Below, piece by piece: positions 1 to 4,953 of a stretch of DNA of 11,725 nt (positions within the stretch are counted from its first letter, which is position 1; each line of letters begins with the position of its first letter). Made by a program: the position numbers and the translations under genes. The notes under the pieces are model-generated. The model ran no database searches and was not told the origin of the DNA. It saw only the letters and a program-made list of their open reading frames with translations. The stretch comes from Pelobacter sp. UBA6093 (GTDB taxonomy: Bacteria; Desulfobacterota; Desulfuromonadia; Desulfuromonadales; Syntrophotaleaceae): contig DIWZ01000013.1 of the NCBI GenBank assembly GCA_002435955.1, positions 1-11,725 on the forward strand, in the 5' to 3' direction.

Positions 1-368
1 CCGGCGGCGGTTTTGAACCGCCGGTACCGGTGGCCGACAGCGCACTGGTGCAGCTGATCTGCGCGCTGCGGCTGTTGATCCCCGACGCGGGGCTGGTGTT
101 GTCGACCCGCGAGAGCGCCGACCTGCGCGATCACCTGCTGCCGCTGGGCATCACCCAGCTGAGCGCTGGTTCCAGCACCGCGCCGGGGGGCTACGGTCAA
201 GCTGGCGAAGGTAGCGCAGCTGGTGGCGGCGAGCAGTTCGCCATCGACGATGACCGCGACGCCGAGCAGGTCTGCGCCATGCTGCGCGCCAAGGGCTACG
301 AGCCGGTGTGGAAGGACTGGGACGGGGCGTTTCTGGAGCAAGCGGACGGGCCTGTCCATGGCGTTTGA
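1..368 (+). CDS. thiH: ThiH, 2-iminoacetate synthase, C-terminal part (5' end outside window)
   Basis: ThiH is a radical-SAM enzyme that cleaves tyrosine to p-cresol and dehydroglycine (2-iminoacetate) for building the thiazole ring of thiamine in many anaerobes and enterics. Only about the last 120 residues are here; reading is open from base 3, and the radical-SAM CxxxCxxC core lies outside the window. The visible part matches the ThiH C-terminus as I know it from E. coli: a hydrophobic RLLIPDAGLVLSTRES stretch, then LGITQLSAGSSTAPGGY, then EQFAIDDDR and the near-terminal PVWKDWD motif. The stop codon (366-368) lies 11 bases inside thiE, so the two are probably translationally coupled. A GTG at base 30 is in frame but is internal, not a start. 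Family assignment is secure; nothing can be said about the missing N-terminus. Confidence 0.94.
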   Translation, partial: GGGFEPPVPVADSALVQLICALRLLIPDAGLVLSTRESADLRDHLLPLGITQLSAGSSTAPGGYGQAGEGSAAGGGEQFAIDDDRDAEQVCAMLRAKGYEPVWKDWDGAFLEQADGPVHGV

Positions 369-990
369 TGCGGCAGCCTTTGGCCTTTACCTGATTACCG
401 ATCGCAAGCTGGTGCCCGAAGGCAGCAACCTGTTTGCAATCGTCGAACAGGCCCTGGCTGGTGGCGTGCGTGCCGTGCAGTTGCGGGAAAAAGATTTGCC
501 TGCCGATGAGCTTTTCCGCTACGCTGTAGAGCTGAGGGACCTGACGGCCCGCTACGGCGCCAGCTTGCTCATCAACGATCGCATCGACATTGCCCTGGCG
601 GTGGTCGCCGATGGCGTGCATCTGGGTGAACATTCCCTGCCGACCAGCGTAGCGCGCCGACTACTCGGTAGCGAAGCCACCATCGGCAGATCCACCCACC
701 GGGTGGAAGACATCGTGCAGGCCGCCGCAGAAGGTGCCGACTTCGTCACTTTCAGCCCGATTTATTTCACGCCTTCCAAAGCTCTCTACGGCCAACCTCA
801 GGGGCTTGCCCCCCTGCGACGTGCATGTGCCGCCAGCCGACTGCCGGTACTGGCGCTGGGAGGGATTCGCCAGGATCGTATCCGCGCAGTACGCGCTGCG
901 GGCGCCTCCGGCGTCGCATTGATCTCGGCCGTACTGACAGCAGCCGACCCGGAGGCGGCTACGCGTGCACTGCTTGCGGAAGCATTCTGA
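358..990 (+). CDS. thiE: Thiamine-phosphate synthase family protein (ThiE, with TenI-like traits)
   Basis: ThiE joins HMP pyrophosphate to thiazole phosphate to give thiamine phosphate; it is a cytosolic TIM-barrel enzyme. The 210-residue length fits the family (E. coli ThiE is about 211). Visible motifs are YLITDR (11-16), QLREKDL with Q41, R43 and K45 (pyrophosphate/pyrimidine site), LINDR with N73 and D74, HLG (88-90), IGRSTH (109-114), FTPSK with K141, and the phosphate-binding LALGGI (165-170). The ATG at 358 overlaps the end of thiH by 11 bases and has only a weak Shine-Dalgarno, consistent with coupling; an in-frame ATG at 223 lies inside thiH and is rejected. One oddity is that the second Mg-binding Asp of ThiE (HIGQED in B. 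subtilis) appears replaced by Ser93. The TenI catalytic His also appears absent, so it is not a clear TenI tautomerase. ThiE is the best call because the gene follows thiH. Confidence 0.87.
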   Translation: MAFDAAAFGLYLITDRKLVPEGSNLFAIVEQALAGGVRAVQLREKDLPADELFRYAVELRDLTARYGASLLINDRIDIALAVVADGVHLGEHSLPTSVARRLLGSEATIGRSTHRVEDIVQAAAEGADFVTFSPIYFTPSKALYGQPQGLAPLRRACAASRLPVLALGGIRQDRIRAVRAAGASGVALISAVLTAADPEAATRALLAEAF

Positions 991-1246
991 TTTCCCCCCC
1001 CTTCATCCCCGGTCCAGCTCTTTATGCTTTAAAGCTTTTCTCCCCGACACGCATGCGAGCTACCATGGCCATCACCTTAACCTTGAGTATCGAGGGATTG
1101 CCGCAAATGGTCGCGGACCGGGCAAAGCGGTGACCGCTTCTCTGACGTTATGCGCACCGGAACTCCTCCGAATTTGCTGGCATGGATCTGAGGTGGTTGC
1201 CGGTTCGGTGGTTGCTCCCATCCATAAAACCACATCGACGCCCCGT
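991..1246. other. Convergent intergenic gap, no gene recognised
   Basis: This stretch lies between the stop codons of thiE (rightward) and the rhomboid gene (leftward). I see no convincing gene. It holds two small adjacent inverted repeats, GGTC-GCG-GACC (1109-1119) and AAGCGG-TGA-CCGCTT (1125-1139). The second could act as a weak bidirectional terminator, but neither side has a good T tract. It also holds an exact 9-base direct repeat GGTGGTTGC at 1192-1200 and 1207-1215, plus the palindrome GCTTTAAAGC (1026-1035). Short open frames here lack ribosome-binding sites and family resemblance. Confidence 0.5.
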
Positions 1247-2002
1247 TCAGATTTTCAAACGCCTCAACCCCTGCCATCGATCAAAGCCGTAGGCTAATCC
1301 CAGCCCCCCCAGAAAGCCGCCGATGTGAGCGCCATACGCCACCCCGCTGCCGACCCCGCCATTTACGATAAATGGTAACAAATTATCGATGATCAGATAT
1401 ACACCGAGCACCAGGCGTGCCGGGAGCATGACGGTCGTCATCAAAAAAGGGAACAGAAAGAGGAAGGTCTTTACCCTGTTGCGCGGAAACCACAAAAAAT
1501 AACATCCCAACACCCCGGAAATAGCTCCCGAGGCACCCACCAGGGGGATCTGTGAGCCTGGAGCGAACACGGCGAAAAAGAGTGTCGCGACCACTCCGGT
1601 GACCAGGTACACCAGCAGGTAGGTCAGGCTGCCGAGCCGAGCTTCCACATTGTTGCCAAAGATATATAGAAACAGCATATTACCCGCCAGGTGCATCCAG
1701 CTGCCATGCAGAAACATGCACGACATAAGAGTGGACAGGGTGGGAGCGGCCGGCCTGAAACCGTAACGAAAAACAAACAGATCGTAGGCGGAGATATTCT
1801 GCAGGATTTCCTGCTGCGAAACCAAACCGCGGGCCCCATAGCTGCGCAGATAGTCGAGCAGCAACGGATCACTCAGATCGACCTGGGAAACCATCAGAGG
1901 CACCGTGACGATCAAAAAAACGGTCACGTTAATGCCGATAAGCAGCCAATTGACATAGGTTGCAGTCACAGGATTGGGGGTATCGCCGTAAGGCAGAAAC
2001 AT
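1247..2002 (-). CDS. Rhomboid family intramembrane serine protease
   Basis: Rhomboids are polytopic inner-membrane serine proteases that cut transmembrane substrates near the membrane face using a Ser-His dyad. The 251-residue product has the full signature: HGSWMHLAGN (99-108, the conserved His and Asn near the oxyanion region), the nucleophile motif GASG with Ser158, and the catalytic His226 in AYGAHIGGFLGG. Hydrophobic segments cover roughly 17-38, 107-118, 127-148, 157-173, 178-193, 197-212 and 220-238, consistent with six or seven membrane passes. The N-terminal FLPYGDTPNP followed by a helix is typical of the bacterial group with a long first loop. I chose the ATG at 2002 because an AAGGAG sits 5 bases upstream; an in-frame ATG 51 bases further out has no such site. 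The substrate is unknown. It is transcribed alone, divergent from the TRIC-FAH pair. Confidence 0.92.
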   Translation of the reverse strand: MFLPYGDTPNPVTATYVNWLLIGINVTVFLIVTVPLMVSQVDLSDPLLLDYLRSYGARGLVSQQEILQNISAYDLFVFRYGFRPAAPTLSTLMSCMFLHGSWMHLAGNMLFLYIFGNNVEARLGSLTYLLVYLVTGVVATLFFAVFAPGSQIPLVGASGAISGVLGCYFLWFPRNRVKTFLFLFPFLMTTVMLPARLVLGVYLIIDNLLPFIVNGGVGSGVAYGAHIGGFLGGLGLAYGFDRWQGLRRLKI

Positions 2003-2007
2003 GCCGA

Positions 2008-2013
2008 CTCCTT
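2008..2013 (-). promoter_or_regulatory. Ribosome-binding site that sets the rhomboid start
   Basis: Read leftward, AAGGAG lies 5 bases before the ATG at 2002. This supports the 251-residue start over the longer frame beginning at 2053. Confidence 0.8.
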
Positions 2014-2049
2014 GCCCGGGGTGTGGTGGTAGCCGAATCCCCCGGAATG

Positions 2050-2065
2050 CCATTGCTTACAATGG
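2050..2065 (-). promoter_or_regulatory. Perfect stem-loop in the rhomboid leader
   Basis: CCATTG-CTTA-CAATGG is a perfect 6-base-pair inverted repeat with a 4-base loop, about 48 bases upstream of the rhomboid start. There is no T tract, so it is not an intrinsic terminator. It could be an operator or an mRNA structure; the function is unassigned. Confidence 0.35.
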
Positions 2066-2172
2066 TAATAGGGAAGATTACACCGTAACCAACAAAAATA
2101 ATTTAACGAAAGGCCTGCCATCGGTTATCATACCGCATCATCTTATCACAATCGGTTCAGCCATGAAGCCTG

Positions 2173-2200
2173 TTGTGATTATCCGGGTAAAAGGTATTAT
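2173..2200 (+). promoter_or_regulatory. Putative sigma-70 promoter of the TRIC-FAH unit
   Basis: TTGTGA (2173-2178), a 16-base spacer and TATTAT (2195-2200) form a plausible promoter, putting the transcript start near 2207 and leaving a leader of about 20 bases before the TTG start at 2227. The -35 overlaps one arm of an inverted repeat, ATCACAA (2145-2151) / TTGTGAT (2173-2179), a possible operator. The call rests on consensus match and position only. Confidence 0.45.
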
Positions 2201-2212
2201 TACATTAATTGC

Positions 2213-2218
2213 AGGAGG
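2213..2218 (+). promoter_or_regulatory. Ribosome-binding site that decides the TTG start of the TRIC gene
   Basis: A consensus AGGAGG lies 8 bases upstream of TTG 2227. A more upstream in-frame TTG at 2209 precedes this site, so it cannot be the start that the site serves. Confidence 0.8.
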
Positions 2219-2226
2219 TTGAAGTC

Positions 2227-2832
2227 TTGTCTCTGCTTTATGCTCTTGATCTGGTCGGCACAGCCGCCTTTGCCGCCTCCGGCGCCTGGGCCGGCATCAG
2301 ACGAAGAATGGACGTGTTCGGTGTCATGGTTTTAGGCCTGGTGACCGCCATCGGCGGCGGCACCTTGCGCGACATGCTGCTGGGAGACAATCCGCCGTTT
2401 TGTTTCAAGAATGAAATCTATCTATATCTGGCACTGGGTGTATCGCTGTCTACCTTCGTATTGTATCGGCACCTGGATACCATGCGTCGACCACTGCTCT
2501 ATTTCGATGCCATCGGCCTTGGTACCTTTGTCGTCATCGGCACAGAAAAGGCTCTGCACTTCAATCTCGGGTTTCTCGGCGCGGTTATGATGGGTGTCAT
2601 TACCGCCACTGCCGGCGGAATAACCCGCGACGTATTGGCCAATCAGATTCCCCTTATCCTGCGTAAGGAGATCTATGCCTCAGCGTGCCTTGCCGGCGGC
2701 GCGCTACTGGTTGCACTGATTCAAATGGGCATCACCAGGTCGCTGGCACTGCTGATCGCTGCCACAACGGTCATTACCGTACGCCTGTTGGCCATTCACT
2801 TTAACTGGGCCTTGCCTCGCGCCCGGGATTGA
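2227..2832 (+). CDS. TRIC/UPF0126 family membrane protein (YicG/YadS-like)
   Basis: The product is a 201-residue polytopic inner-membrane protein of the trimeric intracellular cation channel family; prokaryotic members are small trimeric cation channels, and E. coli homologues are YicG and YadS. It shows the family's internal duplication. Repeat one runs from GTAAFAASGA (11-20) to GGGTLRDMLLG (43-53); repeat two runs from GLGTFVVIGTEKAL (97-110) to AGGITRDVL (129-137). Each half carries the glycine triplet followed by Arg-Asp (R48/D49 and R134/D135). Seven hydrophobic segments (3+3+1) fit the known fold. Translation starts at TTG 2227. The stop lies 22 bases before the FAH-family gene with its own ribosome-binding site, so the two are probably cotranscribed. 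The transported ion or solute in this organism cannot be read from sequence. Confidence 0.9.
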   Translation: MSLLYALDLVGTAAFAASGAWAGIRRRMDVFGVMVLGLVTAIGGGTLRDMLLGDNPPFCFKNEIYLYLALGVSLSTFVLYRHLDTMRRPLLYFDAIGLGTFVVIGTEKALHFNLGFLGAVMMGVITATAGGITRDVLANQIPLILRKEIYASACLAGGALLVALIQMGITRSLALLIAATTVITVRLLAIHFNWALPRARD

Positions 2833-2854
2833 ATTCTTTTCCAGGAGGAATGTT

Positions 2855-3508
2855 ATGTATACGGTTCGGTTACTCGATGACACTATTTATCAGGTCGGCA
2901 AAATCCTCTGCGTGGCTCGTAATTACCGTTCGCATGCCACGGAGCTCGGCAATGAACCACCCAGCGAGCCGGTTTTTTTTCTCAAACCGTCCAGCAGCAT
3001 TATCGGCCCGCGGGAAAACGCCGTCATTCCGCCGTATAGCCACCTCTGCGACCATGAGATCGAATTGTCCGTACTCATAGGCAAATGGGGCAAGAACATA
3101 TCGGAACAGGAGGCCATGAATCATGTTGCCGGCTACGGCGTCGGCATCGACCTGACCCTGCGTGATGTTCAGCAACGACTCAAGGAACAGGGCCTGCCAT
3201 GGGATCAGGCCAAGGGATTTGATACATCCTGCCCTCTGTCCGACTTCGTACCTGCAAGCCGGATTCAAGATCCGCATGCGTTACGCATGACCCTGTCCGT
3301 TAATGGCGAACTCCGGCAGGACGGCAACACCGTCGACATGATTCATCGCATCCCCGCCCTTATCAGCGCCGCATCGACCATTTTTACCCTGGAAAAAGGC
3401 GACATCCTGTTGACCGGCACGCCTGCAGGGGTAGGCCCCGTCGTGCAGGGGGATCAGATCTTCGCTGAAATTGAAGGGGTAAACTGGCTGAACATCGGCA
3501 TACAGTAG
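2855..3508 (+). CDS. Fumarylacetoacetate hydrolase family protein, FAHD1-like acylpyruvase / oxaloacetate decarboxylase
   Basis: This 217-residue cytosolic enzyme belongs to the small FAH-domain group that includes human FAHD1 and E. coli YcgM. These cleave acylpyruvates and/or decarboxylate oxaloacetate using one Mg or Mn ion. Residues of the active site are visible with a constant offset of three from the FAHD1 numbering I remember: the dyad H27 and E30 in NYRSHATE, metal ligands E68 and E70 in HEIELSVLIGK, D99 in GYGVGIDLTLRD, and K120 in AKGFD. The family end motif LTGTPAGVGPV (186-196) is present. AGGAGG (2843-2848) lies 6 bases before ATG 2855. The gene is second in a unit with the TRIC gene and ends one base from the stop of nfi on the other strand. 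The exact substrate is uncertain; oxaloacetate turnover would suit the nearby PEP/pyruvate enzyme PpdK, but that link is inference. Confidence 0.92.
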   Translation: MYTVRLLDDTIYQVGKILCVARNYRSHATELGNEPPSEPVFFLKPSSSIIGPRENAVIPPYSHLCDHEIELSVLIGKWGKNISEQEAMNHVAGYGVGIDLTLRDVQQRLKEQGLPWDQAKGFDTSCPLSDFVPASRIQDPHALRMTLSVNGELRQDGNTVDMIHRIPALISAASTIFTLEKGDILLTGTPAGVGPVVQGDQIFAEIEGVNWLNIGIQ

Positions 3509-3509
3509 G

Positions 3510-4193
3510 TTAATGTTTCGCGTTGCGACGCGCTTCATTGGCTAACAGGTGGGCCAGGCGGGTCGGTTCCGGAAGCCTGCAACGGCCCAGGCAGCGCATG
3601 ACCAGTTCTGCGGCAGTGGGTACATCGAGCAGATGTCCCGGCGAGACATACAAGGGTTTAATGTTGTCGCGAGTGGTCAGCACGGTACCGACAGGTTCAC
3701 TTTCAAGCACAAGCGGGACCTGGTCGCCGCGATGACGTCCAGGGAGATCATGCTCACCGCACAACCGGCTTTTTGCGCAACCGACTGTCGGCAGGTCGAG
3801 CCACAATCCCAGATGACTTGCGATCCCAAAGCGACGAGGATGAGCAATGCCCTGGCCGTCCACCAACACCGCATCGGGCACCGCGTGCAGTTTTCCGAAC
3901 GCCTGCAAAACCACCGGCAGCTCCCGAAATGACAGCAATCCGGGGACATAAGGGAACGTCACCCTGCCACTGGCGGTGACCTGCTCTTCAAGCTTCAGTT
4001 CTGGAAGCTTTAAAACGACCACGGCCGCAAAGAAATCGTTGCCTCCGCGACGGTAGGATACATCCACCCCGGCCACATACCGGACCGGTTGCGTCAATCG
4101 GCAATCAAGCCGGATGCGTTTCGCCAGTTGTTTTTGCAGGGCGATGGCCGCCTTGGGCGTCATGTCCCATCGATGCAACTCCGGGAAGTTCAT
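3510..4193 (-). CDS. nfi: Endonuclease V (deoxyinosine 3' endonuclease)
   Basis: Endonuclease V nicks DNA at the second phosphodiester bond 3' to deoxyinosine, starting repair of deaminated adenine. The 227-residue product matches E. coli Nfi throughout. The three metal-binding acids are present: D44 in VAGVDVSY, E91 in PYVPGLLSFRE (the wedge region that also reads the lesion) and D112 in VDGQGIAHPRR. The conserved lysine K141 (GCAKSRLCG), SPGHLLD (184-190) and the RLPEPTR motif near the C-terminus (206-212) are also present. The ATG at 4193 has only a weak GAG upstream. The stop codon is one base from that of the convergent FAH gene. Upstream are a large hairpin (4230-4285) and the zinc-ribbon gene in the same direction, so nfi may be read partly from that gene's transcript. 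I see no strong promoter of its own. Confidence 0.95.
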   Translation of the reverse strand: MNFPELHRWDMTPKAAIALQKQLAKRIRLDCRLTQPVRYVAGVDVSYRRGGNDFFAAVVVLKLPELKLEEQVTASGRVTFPYVPGLLSFRELPVVLQAFGKLHAVPDAVLVDGQGIAHPRRFGIASHLGLWLDLPTVGCAKSRLCGEHDLPGRHRGDQVPLVLESEPVGTVLTTRDNIKPLYVSPGHLLDVPTAAELVMRCLGRCRLPEPTRLAHLLANEARRNAKH

Positions 4194-4225
4194 GTATGCT
4201 CACGCGCCTCGAGGTTACTGTCATT

Positions 4226-4285
4226 AAAACTTTGGCCCACGAAACAGTAGGACGCATGACTTGCGTCCTTGTTCGGGGGCCAAAG
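4226..4285 (-). terminator. Large compound hairpin with T tract, downstream of the zinc-ribbon gene
   Basis: An outer 9-base-pair stem (4230-4238 with 4277-4285, CTTTGGCCC/GGGCCAAAG) is followed inward by one mismatch and a 4-pair CGAA/TTCG stem. After an internal loop comes a 7-pair GGACGCA/TGCGTCC stem closing a 5-base loop (4257-4261). Leftward the hairpin is followed by TTTT (4229-4226), the orientation expected for a terminator of the zinc-ribbon gene, whose stop is at 4322. It also lies only about 36 bases before the nfi start, so it may set how much transcript reaches nfi. A structured RNA or a small repeat element remains possible. Confidence 0.65.
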
Positions 4286-4321
4286 AATCGAACCTATGAA
4301 TGTTGCGTATAGCTGTAACTG

Positions 4322-4756
4322 TTATTGCTTGCAGCGCAACAGCTTACGCCCGGCTTCAAAAAGAATTTCCACCTTGTTGGGAGGAAAGATCTCCACCACA
4401 ATCCCAACGCCGAAGGTTGGATGGTTTACCGCCTCTTTGATCTTGAAAGAACGGTCCATGTTGTAAGCCACAGCCTGTCCTGAATGAAGCTGGTTGGCGA
4501 TTTCCTGCCACTGCTCGGCGTCCTGCTGAATCGCCTTGGGTTTGCGAGGCGTTCCGGGCTGACGGGTTTTGGCCGTCGTCGCCTTGGGGGCGTGTTTGAC
4601 TTTGGGAGCCCGGTAGTTGTGGTCCCCGTCACAGGTATTGCACCGCACCCTCACCGGCACAGTGCCTACCAGGGCGATAATGGTGTGGTTTGTTACGGCC
4701 TTGCAACGGGTGCAACGAGCCTCGATAAAATCTCCTGCCGTCAACTGCTTGCTCAT
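4322..4756 (-). CDS. Uncharacterised zinc-ribbon protein with UvrD/PcrA-type C-terminal Tudor-like segment
   Basis: I do not recognise a named gene. The 144-residue soluble protein has three parts. The N-terminal zinc ribbon carries C15xxC18 and C39xxC42, with H24 between. A basic, Pro/Thr/Lys-rich linker follows (about 50-76) with a short helical stretch (78-92). The last 36 residues (109-144) have the pattern AVNHPTFGVGIVVEI, then KVEILFEAGRKLL. This resembles the C-terminal Tudor-like domain of UvrD/PcrA helicases (V.H..FG.G.V, then a strand, then G.K.L), which is known to contact RNA polymerase. A role around transcription or nucleic acid is therefore an inference, not a demonstration. 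The start at 4756 is set by GAGGAG just upstream; an in-frame extension to 4891 would run through a terminator and a promoter. The gene follows ppdK but has its own promoter and an unusual leader hairpin. Confidence 0.85.
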   Translation of the reverse strand: MSKQLTAGDFIEARCTRCKAVTNHTIIALVGTVPVRVRCNTCDGDHNYRAPKVKHAPKATTAKTRQPGTPRKPKAIQQDAEQWQEIANQLHSGQAVAYNMDRSFKIKEAVNHPTFGVGIVVEIFPPNKVEILFEAGRKLLRCKQ

Positions 4757-4760
4757 ACAT

Positions 4761-4766
4761 CTCCTC
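4761..4766 (-). promoter_or_regulatory. Ribosome-binding site of the zinc-ribbon gene
   Basis: GAGGAG read leftward, 4 bases before ATG 4756. It sits only about 10 bases after the T tract of the leader terminator (4776-4781), so there is no room for a promoter between terminator and gene. Confidence 0.8.
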
Positions 4767-4775
4767 AAAACAACG

Positions 4776-4804
4776 AAAAAACCACAGGAAACGCGTCCCT
4801 GTGG
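4776..4804 (-). terminator. Intrinsic terminator in the leader of the zinc-ribbon gene (candidate attenuator)
   Basis: A perfect 7-pair stem CCACAGG/CCTGTGG (4798-4804 with 4782-4788) with a 9-base loop is followed directly by six T (4781-4776) when read leftward. It ends 19 bases before the ATG at 4756. Because the best promoter is upstream at 4824-4851, transcripts of this gene should pass through the terminator. It could also serve as a second terminator for ppdK. Confidence 0.75.
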
Positions 4805-4823
4805 CACTGCGTAGTACGTCGAA

Positions 4824-4851
4824 CTTATCACCCCTGCCAAAAGTCTGTCAA
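4824..4851 (-). promoter_or_regulatory. Sigma-70 promoter of the zinc-ribbon gene
   Basis: Read leftward: a perfect TTGACA -35 (4851-4846), a 16-base spacer and GATAAG as -10 (4829-4824, four of six matching TATAAT). Transcription would start near 4817, giving a leader of about 60 bases that contains the terminator hairpin. It lies just after the ppdK terminator, as expected for a new transcription unit. Confidence 0.6.
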
Positions 4852-4884
4852 GAGGCGACCCGTTCGCATCCAGCCCAAAAACCG

Positions 4885-4923
4885 GAATCAAAAGCGGCCC
4901 CCGAAGGATTTTCAGGGGCCGCT
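4885..4923 (-). terminator. Intrinsic terminator of ppdK
   Basis: A perfect 9-pair GC-rich stem AGCGGCCCC/GGGGCCGCT (4893-4901 with 4915-4923) with a 13-base loop is followed leftward by TTTGATT. It begins about 30 bases after the ppdK stop codon, so it should end the recO-glyQ-glyS-ppdK transcript. Confidence 0.85.
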
Positions 4924-4953
4924 CGCTTTCACCTGTGTGCGGGGTCGAAATGC

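Noticed and set aside
151..633. A 160-codon leftward frame across thiH/thiE
   Set aside because: Antisense shadow aligned with thiE codons; no ribosome-binding site or family features.
1051..1133. Short open frame starting ATGCGAGC in the thiE-rhomboid gap
   Set aside because: There is no good ribosome-binding site, it is only 27 residues long, and it ends within the small hairpin; nothing supports translation.
4271..4300. tRNA T-arm-like string (GGTTCGATTC on the minus strand) near the hairpin
   Set aside because: The flanking bases do not form the T stem and no acceptor, D or anticodon arm can be built.
4757..4891. In-frame 45-residue N-terminal extension of the zinc-ribbon protein
   Set aside because: It would be encoded across the promoter and the terminator hairpin; the Shine-Dalgarno fits the ATG at 4756.
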